From Pseudomonadales bacterium (GTDB lineage Bacteria; Pseudomonadota; Gammaproteobacteria; Pseudomonadales; Azotimanducaceae), in NCBI GenBank assembly GCA_022825925.1, contig JAJDVW010000180.1:1-64000 (forward strand): DNA of 64,000 nt. Reading direction: 5' to 3'. Shown piece after piece: positions 26,966-35,931 of the stretch. The notes beneath the pieces were generated by a model that saw nothing but the letters and a program-made list of their open reading frames with translations, did no database searches and was not told where the DNA came from. The translations under genes were made by a program, and so were the position numbers. Position 1 is the stretch's first letter, and every line of letters starts with the position of its first letter.

Positions 26966-29880
26966 CTGACACCCGCCTCATTGAGCGTTGGATGCCGATT
27001 TCCGCGCTCGGGGAAGAGAGCGTTCGGGAGCGGCGGTCCATGACGGCATTGCCGCCGATCTACTATCTGCATGTCTGGTGGGCGCGAAGACCTCTTGTCG
27101 CTTCGCGCGCGGCCGTATTGGCTTCGATTCTCCCGAGCGATGCGGATCGTGATCGCTTTCTCCACGTCATTGGGATCCATGGTGATCCTGTAGCCGCCCG
27201 GGAGGCGACGGATCGAGCGCAGCGCCACGGCGAGCGTGTGCCGAACCCGTACGGTTACGATCGTGCCTTCAGTTACTCACCCGACAGGAATGCCAAGGAC
27301 TGGGCAGGGGGAGACGGCTTGGTGATGCTCGATCCCACTACCGGTGGCGGCAGCATCCCCTTCGAGGCGGTGCGGCTTGGGGTAAGGAGCTTCGCGAACG
27401 ATCTGAACCCAGTTGCAGTTCTCGTGGCCAACGCGACTGTGAACTGGCCGCTACAACTTGGCGGGGATGTAGGGAGAGAGTTCAAGTCCTTGGCGACCGA
27501 GTGGCGAAGTACTGTGGATGAGCGGCTGCACGACTCGTTCGCACAGCTTGATGCTCCCGCCCGTGTCGACATGACTTATCTGTGGGCGCGGAGCGTGACG
27601 TGTCCGTATTGCAGCGGCCTCATTCCTCTCTCGCCCAACTGGCGCCTCGCGGCCGATGGTACGGGCGTTCGCCTCCTTCCGAACCTTGGGGCGGGTCCGG
27701 CATCGCCCGATCGGCGATGCTCGTTCGAGATTGTGCGTTCACAAGCCGAGCAGTCGAACGGGACGGTCTCCCGCGGCTCCGGCTCGTGCCCGTACAGCGA
27801 CTGCGGTCGCGTGATCGACGGCGCCGAAATCAAGGCGCAGGCCCAGAGCGGACGCATGGGCGAGCAGCTCTACGCGGTGGTCTTCAGGGAACGCGTCGAA
27901 TACGAGACGAAAACCGGCAAGAAGCGCTGGAAGTGGGTGCGCGGCTACCGGGCGCCGACGCCCGCGGACGACAACGCCGCGGAGATTGCCGCGCGGCTGG
28001 AAGAGAAGCTGCCGGAGTGGGAGGCGTTCGACTACGTGCCGAGCGAGCGGTTCCCCGAAATCAGCAATGACGACCGTCCGATCCAGTACGGCATGCCTCT
28101 ATGGCGAGACCTCTTCTCGCCCCGTCAACTCCTTTGCCACGGGACCGGCGTAGAGGTGTTTCGGGAGATGCTCGAGGCCGATCAAGCAAACGGGCATCTC
28201 GATGATCTGAGGAAGGCGGCATACGGGTATCTTGCTCTCACCCTGGACAAGTTGCTCAACTACAACTCCCGCATGTCGGTTTGGATGCCCACGCGCCAAG
28301 TGGTCGCGAATACGTTCAACCGGCACGACTTTGCCATGTGCTGGTCGCATGCTGAGATGGCTCCGCTGGTCGCTGGAGTTGGGTACGACTGGGCCGTAGA
28401 ACAGACGGCCAAGTGCATCGGTGAACTCGTCTCGCTCGTGCGCCCGGGAGGCTCCGACGGCGACCTCATCTCTCAGCCCGATCCACGGCCTGCCCTCACG
28501 GTCACCTGCAAGCCGGGCGACAGCCTCGACCACATCGAGGACGACTCCATCGACGTCGTCGTCATGGACCCGCCGTACTACGACAACGTTATGTACGCGG
28601 AACTCTCGGACTTCTTCTACGTCTGGCTGAAGCGCACGGCAGGCCAAGTGTTCCCGGAGCTCTTCCGGCGGCAGCTTACGGACAAGGAAAACGAGGCCGT
28701 CGCCAATCCCGCCAAGTTCAAGGGCGAGAAGAACGCCCGCGCCCTTGCGGGGCGGGACTATCAGGAGCGCATGGCTTCGATCTTTGCCGAGTGCCGGCGA
28801 GTCCTGAAGCCGAACGGGGTGATGACCCTGATGTTCACGCACAAGGCCACCGGTGCCTGGGACGCTTTGACGACAGGGCTGATCGAGGCGGGATTCACCA
28901 TAACCGCCTCCTGGCCCATCAACACCGAAGCCGAGGGCAGCCTGCACATCAAGGACAAGGCCGCGGCGAACAGCACGATCTTCCTTGTCTGCCGTCCCAG
29001 AGAGACATCCGGAACGCTCGAAGTCCGGGATGCGGCGCCGGTCTACTGGGAGGAGGTCGAGCCCCGGGTCGCGCAAGCCGTGCGGTCCCGGATGGGGGAT
29101 TTCGAGGAGGCGGGCATCTCGGGCGTGGACCTGTTCCTCGCCGCCTTCGGTCCGGCACTGGGCGAGTTCTCCCGGCATTGGCCGCTGCAGCGCGGCACGC
29201 CGAGGGAGAAACCGATCGAGCGGCGTAGGAGGCGGCAGGCCGAGCTGTTCGAGGAAGAGTGGGATCCGTACGCCGCGACGCCGGAGGACGCGCTCGACGC
29301 CGCCCGGCGCGAGGTGCAGCGGTACCGGCTGGAACGCATCGCGCAGCCGAGAGCCAACGCCGATCTCGACGCGCCGACGGCATTCGTCGTGTTCGCCTGG
29401 GATGCGTTCAAGGCTCCGGTCTTCGCCTACGACGAAGCGCTGCATCTGGCCCGTAGCGTGGGCATCGACCTCGACGGCGCCGTGATCGGCCGGCTCGCGG
29501 AGAAGAAGGGCAGCAACGTCCGATTGTGGGATAGCGCCTACCGGGCGGCGAAGGGCGCCCTCGGGGCGACGGACGGCTCGGGAGGCATGATCGACGCCAT
29601 CCACCACGCTGCGAATATGGCGCGCCGCAGGTCCCTGGCGGCTGCTCGCAACCTGCTACGGGACTCGGCTATCGATCGGGAGCCGGGGTTCTTCGTAGCG
29701 CTGGAAGCCCTCTTGGAAGTGCTGCCGCCGTCTGCCAAGTTCACCGGGACCGAGCGGGCTGGCGACGTAGCCGGCGCGGCGAGCGATTTCGAGGCGCTCT
29801 ACGGCCTGTATCGCCTCGCGTACACCGAGCAGATCGACGAGCCGGAGCAGCTTGCGCTCTGGCGAGAAGACGCCGAATAG
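26956..29880 (+). CDS. DUF1156 adenine-specific DNA methyltransferase
   Basis: This 974-aa enzyme has the DUF1156 opening MPISALGEESVRERRSMTAL with WWARRPL, a SAM site LDPTTGGGSIPFEA (125-138), zinc-ribbon CPYC (216-219) and CPYSDC pairs, and the catalytic DPPYYDN at 538-544. Such N6-adenine or N4-cytosine methylases (COG1743) are the modification arm of several predicted restriction systems. The target motif is unknown. It lies between the HNH nuclease and the helicase-PLD, consistent with marking self DNA so that the other proteins attack only unmarked DNA. Confidence 0.93.
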   Translation: MGLTDTRLIERWMPISALGEESVRERRSMTALPPIYYLHVWWARRPLVASRAAVLASILPSDADRDRFLHVIGIHGDPVAAREATDRAQRHGERVPNPYGYDRAFSYSPDRNAKDWAGGDGLVMLDPTTGGGSIPFEAVRLGVRSFANDLNPVAVLVANATVNWPLQLGGDVGREFKSLATEWRSTVDERLHDSFAQLDAPARVDMTYLWARSVTCPYCSGLIPLSPNWRLAADGTGVRLLPNLGAGPASPDRRCSFEIVRSQAEQSNGTVSRGSGSCPYSDCGRVIDGAEIKAQAQSGRMGEQLYAVVFRERVEYETKTGKKRWKWVRGYRAPTPADDNAAEIAARLEEKLPEWEAFDYVPSERFPEISNDDRPIQYGMPLWRDLFSPRQLLCHGTGVEVFREMLEADQANGHLDDLRKAAYGYLALTLDKLLNYNSRMSVWMPTRQVVANTFNRHDFAMCWSHAEMAPLVAGVGYDWAVEQTAKCIGELVSLVRPGGSDGDLISQPDPRPALTVTCKPGDSLDHIEDDSIDVVVMDPPYYDNVMYAELSDFFYVWLKRTAGQVFPELFRRQLTDKENEAVANPAKFKGEKNARALAGRDYQERMASIFAECRRVLKPNGVMTLMFTHKATGAWDALTTGLIEAGFTITASWPINTEAEGSLHIKDKAAANSTIFLVCRPRETSGTLEVRDAAPVYWEEVEPRVAQAVRSRMGDFEEAGISGVDLFLAAFGPALGEFSRHWPLQRGTPREKPIERRRRRQAELFEEEWDPYAATPEDALDAARREVQRYRLERIAQPRANADLDAPTAFVVFAWDAFKAPVFAYDEALHLARSVGIDLDGAVIGRLAEKKGSNVRLWDSAYRAAKGALGATDGSGGMIDAIHHAANMARRRSLAAARNLLRDSAIDREPGFFVALEALLEVLPPSAKFTGTERAGDVAGAASDFEALYGLYRLAYTEQIDEPEQLALWREDAE

Positions 29881-29886
29881 GCGCCG

Positions 29887-32800
29887 GTGTCCGGGGAGCC
29901 GGGGCGCTCGACCATGCTGCGTGACCATGACTGGAAGTTGAAGTACACCTCGGAGGATGGGGACCTCGTCTCGGCGTTCTACATTCCCGCGCTCGAGGAT
30001 GCGCAACGCTACGACCGCCTGACGGGCTACTTCAATGCCGGAGCGCTGGCGTTGGCTGCGCGGGGCATAGAAGGCCTGGTGCGCAACGGCGGACGCATGC
30101 GGCTGATCGTGGGCTGCACGCTGGACCCTCCGGAAGTCCAGGCTATCGAAGAGGGGGAAGAACTGCGTGCGCAGGTCGAACGTCACCTGACGGGGTTCCC
30201 GCTCAAAGGCTCGGACTCCGATTTGACCGAGGCGTTGGAACTGCTGGCATGGATGGTGGCGCAGGGCCATCTGGAGGTGAAGGTCGCCGTGCCCTGCGAC
30301 GCGCGAGGCAATCCCGTCCCGGAGAGCGGCCTGTTTCATGAAAAGTCGGGGATCATCGAGGACCGGACTGGCGAGAAGATCGCCTGGACCGGGAGCCTGA
30401 ACGAGACCGCCGCCGGCTGGCGTGCGAACTGGGAGACGATCAACGTCTCTACCAGTTGGCAGCATCCCGAGCGCGTGGCGCTGGAGCAGGACAACTTCCA
30501 GCGCATGTGGTGCGGCCCCCGAGGGCGGTGGATCGTTCTGGATGTGCCGCAGGCAGTGCGTCTCGACCTGCTGCGCTTCTTGCCGAAGGACGATGGCCTG
30601 CCCAAGCGGCTGCTCAAGACGAAGCCGGCGGACGAAGAGGGCGGCGACGAGGAGGAGTCGGAGGAGGACACGAAGCGGAGCGCCGAGGTCTGGGAGTTCA
30701 TCCGCAGGGCGCCGACGCTGCCCAACGGCGGATCGCGGGTCGGCGAGGCGACATCCGCGGTCACGCCATGGCCGCATCAGGTCCGTGCGTTCGAGCGCAT
30801 GTACGAGAACTGGCCGCCGCGTCTGTTGATCGCGGACGAGGTCGGTCTCGGCAAGACGATCCAGGCGGGAATGCTCATCCGCCAAGCCTGGATCGCGGAG
30901 CGCGCGAAAAGGGTGCTGATTCTGGCCCCGAAGGCCGTGTTGAGACAGTGGCAGGTCGAACTGCGCGAGAAGTTCAACCTGAACTGGCCCATCTACGACC
31001 AGGGCAAGCTGACGTGGTATCCCTCGCCGGCCATGGTGGGGCGCGACGTACGGGTTGTCGCACCCGATGCCTGGCATCGGGAGAACGCGGTCATCGTCTC
31101 GAGCCAGCTCATGCGCAGGAAGGAACGGGCGGCGGAGCTGCTTTCGGCGGAACCGTGGGATCTGGTGGTACTGGACGAAGCGCACCACGCCCGCCGCCGG
31201 GGCGCTGGGTCGGGACGCGACGAAGACCGCCCGAATGCGCTGCTCGGACTAATGCGGCAGTTGCGCGAGCGGACCGGCGGCTTGCTCCTGCTCACCGCGA
31301 CGCCCATGCAGGTGGATCCCATCGAGGTGTGGGATCTCCTCGACCTCCTCGCGATGCCGCCCGAGTGGACGGCGGAGGCCTTCGTCGACTTCTTCGAGAA
31401 CGTCGAGCGTCCGGAGCCATCGGTCTTGGCGCTGGAGCGGATGGCCGCCCTTTTCCGGGTGGCGGAGGACTCATACGGGCAGGTGGACGAGGCTCGTGCG
31501 CGGCGGGTAACGGACTTGTCCGGCCTCAAAGCTCGGAAGGTGCTGCGGGCGTTGCGTGACAGCGCCAGCATCCCGCGGCGTCGCCTGGGGCCGCGGGAGC
31601 GGTCGGCCGCGTGCGCGATCATGCGGTCCCATACCCCGATCAGGCACCTCGTCTCCCGTCACACGCGGGACCTCCTTCGCCGGTACTTCGAGGCGGGCAT
31701 GCTCGAGACCCCGATTGCCGGCCGGGACGTGCAGGACCGCTTCATCGAGATGACGCCCTCGGAGAGGGCTGTCTACGAGGCTCTTGAGGACTACATTCGA
31801 ACTACCTATAACCAGGCCGATGACAGCGTGAGGAACGCCGTCGGGTTCATCATGACGGTCTATCGGCGCCGTCTGGCGAGCAGCTTCGCAGCGCTGGCCG
31901 CCACGCTACGCAAACGGCTGGATGCCGTCGAGCGCGGCGGGCTCGGAGTGAGTGCCGAGGACGACGTGCCCGACGACGATGCCGCCGAAGAAGTCCTCGA
32001 TGCCGATGAGGTCGCCGACCTCTCCCGTCGGGCGCTGTTGGCGGAGGAGCGCGCCGACATTGCGGAGTTGCTCGGAAGCGTGGAGGCGTTGCCGCCGGAC
32101 ACGAAGCTGGCCGCACTGGTCGAGACGCTCGACCAGCTCCTAGAGGATGGCTACGCGCAGGTCATGGTGTTCACGCAGTACACCGACACTATGGACTCTC
32201 TGCGGGAGCGACTGTTTGGGCGGAGCGGACGGCGGCTGATGTGCTTCTCGGGACGGGGCGGCGAGGTTCCGGTCGGCGCTGCATCGACCGCTTGGGAGAC
32301 GATCTCCCGCGATGTCGCCAAGCGCCGCTTTCGCGAAGGCGAGGCGGATGTGCTCCTGTGCACCGATGCCGCCGCCGAAGGCCTCAACTTCCAGTTCTGC
32401 GGTGCGGTCGTGAACTACGACATGCCGTGGAACCCGATGCGGGTCGAGCAGCGTATTGGCCGCGTCGACCGCTTGGGTCAGCAGCACGAGCGCATCCGAA
32501 TCGTGAATCTGCACTACGACGACACGGTGGAGACGGATGTCTATCAGGCACTACGCGGCCGTATCCGGATGTTCGAGTCCGTGGTGGGCAAGTTGCAGCC
32601 GATTCTGGCCCGGTTGTCCGGGGCCATCGGGCAGGCGATCCTGCAAGGCGGCGACCGGGAACTCTCCCAAGCCGTGGAGAGCGAATTCGACGATGTCGAC
32701 GCCCGCGGGTTCGACCTGGAGGCCGTGCTGGAAGAGGAGATGTCGATGCCCGAGCGCCCCGAGTCCCCGCTGACGATGGAGCGGCTCGACGAGGTCATCC

Positions 32801-33126
32801 GCTCCGCCGCGCTGGTGCCGACGCACATCGCGGTGCGCCGCTTGCAGGACCGAGAGTACGGACTCAAGTCGCCGAAGGTGCGGGCTGAGGTCAGGGTGGT
32901 CACCGACGCCGAGTTCTACGAGGCACACGCCGACAGCGTGGAGTTCTGGTCGCCGGGCGGGGTGGTGTTCGATGACTCGTCGCCCCTGACGGAGTTCAAG
33001 GCCGCGGTTGACAGGCAGCGGGACCAAATCACCGGGCGCAATGCGGGTACGGGCGCCGAGGGTTCGAGTGAGTCAAGTCGCTTGTGGCCCCTTGAGAGAT
33101 CTGCCGGCCCGGGCGCGGACACCTGA
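29887..33126 (+). CDS. PLD-nuclease / SNF2-type helicase fusion
   Basis: The 1079-aa protein joins a phospholipase-D-like nuclease domain (HEKSG at 151-155 and GSLNET at 169-174) to an SNF2 ATPase: ADEVGLGKT (316-324), LDEAHHAR (429-436), LLLTATPMQ, a C-terminal RecA domain with VFTQYTDTMDSL, DAAAEGLNFQ and EQRIGRVDRLGQ. SNF2 motors track along double-stranded DNA; DISARM and DUF1156 systems use similar parts. A short acidic linker EEGGDEEESEED separates the halves. The start is GTG 29887 (6 nt after the methyltransferase stop) or ATG 29914. A piece of its 3' end is duplicated at 33887. Confidence 0.93.
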   Translation: MSGEPGRSTMLRDHDWKLKYTSEDGDLVSAFYIPALEDAQRYDRLTGYFNAGALALAARGIEGLVRNGGRMRLIVGCTLDPPEVQAIEEGEELRAQVERHLTGFPLKGSDSDLTEALELLAWMVAQGHLEVKVAVPCDARGNPVPESGLFHEKSGIIEDRTGEKIAWTGSLNETAAGWRANWETINVSTSWQHPERVALEQDNFQRMWCGPRGRWIVLDVPQAVRLDLLRFLPKDDGLPKRLLKTKPADEEGGDEEESEEDTKRSAEVWEFIRRAPTLPNGGSRVGEATSAVTPWPHQVRAFERMYENWPPRLLIADEVGLGKTIQAGMLIRQAWIAERAKRVLILAPKAVLRQWQVELREKFNLNWPIYDQGKLTWYPSPAMVGRDVRVVAPDAWHRENAVIVSSQLMRRKERAAELLSAEPWDLVVLDEAHHARRRGAGSGRDEDRPNALLGLMRQLRERTGGLLLLTATPMQVDPIEVWDLLDLLAMPPEWTAEAFVDFFENVERPEPSVLALERMAALFRVAEDSYGQVDEARARRVTDLSGLKARKVLRALRDSASIPRRRLGPRERSAACAIMRSHTPIRHLVSRHTRDLLRRYFEAGMLETPIAGRDVQDRFIEMTPSERAVYEALEDYIRTTYNQADDSVRNAVGFIMTVYRRRLASSFAALAATLRKRLDAVERGGLGVSAEDDVPDDDAAEEVLDADEVADLSRRALLAEERADIAELLGSVEALPPDTKLAALVETLDQLLEDGYAQVMVFTQYTDTMDSLRERLFGRSGRRLMCFSGRGGEVPVGAASTAWETISRDVAKRRFREGEADVLLCTDAAAEGLNFQFCGAVVNYDMPWNPMRVEQRIGRVDRLGQQHERIRIVNLHYDDTVETDVYQALRGRIRMFESVVGKLQPILARLSGAIGQAILQGGDRELSQAVESEFDDVDARGFDLEAVLEEEMSMPERPESPLTMERLDEVIRSAALVPTHIAVRRLQDREYGLKSPKVRAEVRVVTDAEFYEAHADSVEFWSPGGVVFDDSSPLTEFKAAVDRQRDQITGRNAGTGAEGSSESSRLWPLERSAGPGADT

Positions 33127-33183
33127 CGCCGGTGTTCGGGGCGACTGACTGTCCGGAAGCCGGGGGGCCGCCGTCGCCAGTTC

Positions 33184-33201
33184 AGGGCTATGAGCCCTTT
33201 T
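33184..33201 (+). terminator. Terminator of the defence operon
   Basis: AGGGCT and AGCCCT form a 6-bp stem with a 3-nt loop, followed by TTTT. It lies 58 nt after the helicase stop and overlaps the end of the convergent small membrane gene. Confidence 0.6.
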
Positions 33202-33511
33202 GCATGGCGCCGAAGTAATGCCCAAGTACGAGCGTGGCCAGTGGGAGGAGTACCGAGGTGAGGATCGTCGATGCGTACTCCGCGGGAACCTCGGTGGCGT
33301 CCCAACCGCCGTGGACGATGAAAGGGGCGAACAGCACGTAGACGACCAGGAGAATGGCTACGCCGAGGGCGACGTTGACGACTTGGCGGCCGAGATAGGA
33401 GCGGTCGCGAGCGTTGGAGGCGGCGACCCGGAGAGATGCCAGGCGGGCTTCGAGGTCACCGCGGGCATCGGTGCTGTCTTGCAGTTCGCCGAGTGGGTCG
33501 CCCTCGGTCAT
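33188..33511 (-). CDS. Small two-span membrane protein, unknown
   Basis: The 107-aa protein has an N-terminal soluble helix (ARGDLEARLASLRVAASNAR) and two membrane spans, VVNVALGVAILLVVYVLFAP and a second ending TLVLGHYFGAM. No family is recognised. Its start overlaps the previous gene stop in ATGA. Two-span proteins with a short cytoplasmic helix often act as membrane-disrupting effectors in defence loci, but here that is only suggested by place and shape. Confidence 0.7.
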   Translation of the reverse strand: MTEGDPLGELQDSTDARGDLEARLASLRVAASNARDRSYLGRQVVNVALGVAILLVVYVLFAPFIVHGGWDATEVPAEYASTILTSVLLPLATLVLGHYFGAMQKGS

Positions 33512-33705
33512 CCGTTGGTCGCCAACTCCTGTGCGACGCGCGTCCAGTCACGGCCCGTGATCTCGATCGCCGTTGCCGCGGCCAGAAGACGCTCCTTGTC
33601 GACATCGCCGTCAGGCAGGGGCTCGGCCGCCTCCCGATAGCGCCTGGCCTTGTCGAGTGTCTGCTGGCTCTGTTGGGCAAGCTTCTCGATTTCCGCTCGC
33701 TTCAT
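33508..33705 (-). CDS. Small coiled-coil protein, unknown
   Basis: The 65-aa product is helical: MKRAEIEKLAQQSQQTLDKA, then DVDKERLLAAATAIEITGRD and WTRVAQELATNG. GAGAGG lies 5 nt before the ATG at 33705, a strong ribosome site. It is translationally coupled to the two-span membrane gene, forming a two-gene minus-strand unit facing the defence operon. An antitoxin or immunity role for the membrane partner is possible but untested. Confidence 0.7.
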   Translation of the reverse strand: MKRAEIEKLAQQSQQTLDKARRYREAAEPLPDGDVDKERLLAAATAIEITGRDWTRVAQELATNG

Positions 33706-33824
33706 GGGAACCTCTCGACTCTCTGTGGAAAGGAGGACGATTGGGATGTTCGGGTGTGGGAGCCCACCCTGTCAAGCTGATGGTCCGTGAGTGTCCGTGA
33801 GCTGTCGGTCAGTGCCGTGACCCG

Positions 33825-33886
33825 GCGTTACCGTGCGGCCCCCGCTGCTCGTAGAATCCCGTCTCGGCCGTCGAGTCGTGGCCGAC
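33825..33886. repeat. Copy of the carA promoter region
   Basis: This 62-bp segment is about 90 per cent identical to 35892-35954, the native carA promoter, including TTACCG/TAGAAT at promoter spacing. The terminator half has lost its T-run. It ends exactly where the helicase fragment begins. It may drive the AAA/PD-(D/E)XK gene 230 nt downstream. Confidence 0.88.
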
Positions 33887-33965
33887 GTGGTCACCGACGC
33901 CGAGTACTACGAAGCCAACGCCGACAGCGTGGAGTTCTGCTCGCCGGGTGGGGCGGGGTGGCGTT
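33887..33965 (+). pseudogene. Fragment of a helicase 3' end
   Basis: Bases from 33887 match 32896 onward of the helicase gene. The protein frame reads VVTDAEYYEANADSVEF against VVTDAEFYEAHADSVEF, then breaks down after SPGG. It is joined directly to the carA-promoter copy. The divergence shows it came from a related, not identical, helicase gene, or is old. Confidence 0.85.
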
Positions 33966-34114
33966 GACGACTTCACGCCCGCGATAGGGCCTCCTGGCGC
34001 TGCTTGGGCCTGAAGCACCGCTCAACGGCACTCGCTTGACCGGGCGGGCGCGCGAAGCGCCGACTTCGCCTGCGTGGCATGATGGCGAGCGACCGTCCGG
34101 GAACCGTTGAGTCA
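33966..34114. other. Remainder of the gap before the AAA/PD-(D/E)XK gene
   Basis: About 150 nt with no recognised gene. A hairpin-like GGGCGGGCGCGCGAAGCGCC stretch and CATGATGG lie near the end; the promoter for the downstream gene may be the copied carA promoter further upstream. Confidence 0.4.
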
Positions 34115-35878
34115 ATGCCCGCGTCGTATCCGCGCATTCCCTACGGCGAGGCCGACATCCGCCGCATCCGGCTGCGGGGCTGGCTGTACGTGGACAAGAC
34201 GCGCTTCCTGCGGCGGCTGGAGGACGAGAGCTACGCCTTCCTCATCCGCCCGCGGCGCTTCGGCAAGAGCCTGTGGGTGTCGGTGCTGCAGAACTACTAC
34301 GAGCGCAGCATGGCGGAGCACTGGCACGGCGTGTTCGACGGCACCGACATCGGCAGCGAACCGACGGAGGACCGGTCGCGCTACGTCGTCCTGCGCTTCA
34401 ACTTTTCGGCTATCGGGGACAAGCTGGAGACGCTCGAGGAGCGTTTCGAGAGCTACTGCGGCATGATCGTCCGCGATGCTCTGGAGCGGAACGCGGACCT
34501 GTTCGAGGATGCTGCCGTTCGGCGCATTCTTGCGCCGCCGGCGCTGGAGGGGAAGCTCGCCGAGCTATTCCTCTACGTCCGAGTGCACGACATCCCGCTG
34601 TACGTGATGATCGACGAGTACGACAACTTCGCGAACACGATCCTGGCGCACCGGGGGCCGGAGGCGTACGAGTCGCTGACGCACGGCGGCGGCTTCTACC
34701 GGAGCTTCTTCGCGACGCTGAAGGCGGGCGCGGGGGAGAGCGGCGGCGGCGTCGAGCGGCTGTTCGTGACGGGCGTCTCGCCGGTGACGATGGACGACGT
34801 GACGAGCGGGTTCAACATCGGCGCGAACATCAGCCTGAACCGCCACTTCAACGAGATGCTCGGCTTCACGGAGCCCGAGGTGCGGGGCCTGCTGGAGCTG
34901 TACCGGGACCGGGGCGCGTTCGACCAGGACGTGGACGAGGCGCTGGGCCTCATGCGCGAGTGGTACAACGGCTACCGCTTCGCCGAGGAGGTCGAGACCG
35001 ACGTGTACAACACCGACATGGTGCTCTACTACCTCAAGCAGACGGTGCCGAACGAGCGCCCGCCGCGCAACCCCGTGGACGAGAACGTGCGCATCGACTA
35101 CGGCAAGCTGCGCCACCTGCTGACGGTGGGCCGCGAGGCGGGCGCCCGTCTGAACGGCAACTTCGACCTGCTGCGCCACGTTGCGGGGGAGGGCGGGGCC
35201 GACGCGGACATCGTTCCGAGCTTCCCGCTGAAGCGGCTGACGGACCGGGACAGCTTCCTGTCGCTGCTGCACTACTTCGGCCTGCTGAGCATCCGCCCGG
35301 GCGGCCGGGAGAGGACGCGGCTCGGCATCCCGAACCAGACGGTGCGGCGGCTGCTGTACGGGCACCTGCGCGACGGCTGGAAGGACGCGGGGGTGTTCGA
35401 CGCGGACGCGTACCGGTTCTTCCGGCTGGTGGGGGACATGGCGTTCGACGGCGCGTGGCGGCCGGCGCTGGAGCACCTGCGCGACGCGATCGCGGCGCAG
35501 ACCGGGATCCGGGACTACATCGATGGAGAGAAGGTGGCGCACGCGTTCATGGCGGCGCACTTCGCGATGGCGGGGTACTTCGTGATCCACTCGGAGCGGG
35601 AGCTCGGCAAGGGCTACGCGGACCTGCACCTGGAGCCGTTCCTGGCGGGCTACCCGGGCGTCGCCTGGGGCTACGTGGTCGAGTTCAAGTACATCAAGCG
35701 CGGCGAGTCGGCGGACGAATCCGCGGTGGCGGAACGGCTCGACGGGGCGAAGGGGCAGCTACGCCGCTACCTCGCGGACGACCGGCTGCGCCGCCTGGCG
35801 CCGGCCGTGCGGCACGTGGGCCTCGCCGTCGTCTTCCACGGCTGGGAGATGGTGGCCTGCGAGGCGGTCGAGGGTTGA
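34115..35878 (+). CDS. AAA-ATPase-like / PD-(D/E)XK nuclease (DUF1703-type)
   Basis: This 587-aa protein matches the AAA-ATPase_like plus PDDEXK_9 architecture, common in bacteroidetes and some proteobacteria, often in many copies per genome. Features are IPYGEADIRRI, GWLYVDKTRFL, P-loop RPRRFGKS at 45-52, Walker B LYVMIDEYDNF near 165, TGVSPVTMDDVTSGFNI, and the C-terminal nuclease D-ExK in GYADLHLEP and VVEFKYIKRG (Glu523, Lys525). Its role is unknown; selfish or defence functions have been proposed. ATG 34115 begins the conserved part; ATG 34079 would add 12 residues. Very even, strongly GC-biased codons differ from the defence operon. Confidence 0.9.
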   Translation: MPASYPRIPYGEADIRRIRLRGWLYVDKTRFLRRLEDESYAFLIRPRRFGKSLWVSVLQNYYERSMAEHWHGVFDGTDIGSEPTEDRSRYVVLRFNFSAIGDKLETLEERFESYCGMIVRDALERNADLFEDAAVRRILAPPALEGKLAELFLYVRVHDIPLYVMIDEYDNFANTILAHRGPEAYESLTHGGGFYRSFFATLKAGAGESGGGVERLFVTGVSPVTMDDVTSGFNIGANISLNRHFNEMLGFTEPEVRGLLELYRDRGAFDQDVDEALGLMREWYNGYRFAEEVETDVYNTDMVLYYLKQTVPNERPPRNPVDENVRIDYGKLRHLLTVGREAGARLNGNFDLLRHVAGEGGADADIVPSFPLKRLTDRDSFLSLLHYFGLLSIRPGGRERTRLGIPNQTVRRLLYGHLRDGWKDAGVFDADAYRFFRLVGDMAFDGAWRPALEHLRDAIAAQTGIRDYIDGEKVAHAFMAAHFAMAGYFVIHSERELGKGYADLHLEPFLAGYPGVAWGYVVEFKYIKRGESADESAVAERLDGAKGQLRRYLADDRLRRLAPAVRHVGLAVVFHGWEMVACEAVEG

Positions 35879-35894
35879 GCACCGCTGCTCAGCG

Positions 35895-35924
35895 TTGCCG
35901 TGCGGCCCCCGCTTCTCGTAGAAT
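35895..35924 (+). promoter_or_regulatory. carA promoter
   Basis: TTGCCG (35895-35900) and TAGAAT (35919-35924) are 18 nt apart, giving a start near 35931, directly at the foot of a terminator hairpin. The same pair is copied at 33828-33857. Confidence 0.65.
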
Positions 35925-35931
35925 CCCGTTC

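Noticed and set aside
20148-33126. Canonical DISARM or BREX
   Set aside because: No DrmA/DrmB (DUF1998), PglZ, BrxC or Lon-like gene is visible; only the SNF2, PLD and methylase parts are shared in general type.
14036-35890. Prophage or integrative element
   Set aside because: No integrase, structural phage gene, transposase or tRNA-derived attachment site was seen.
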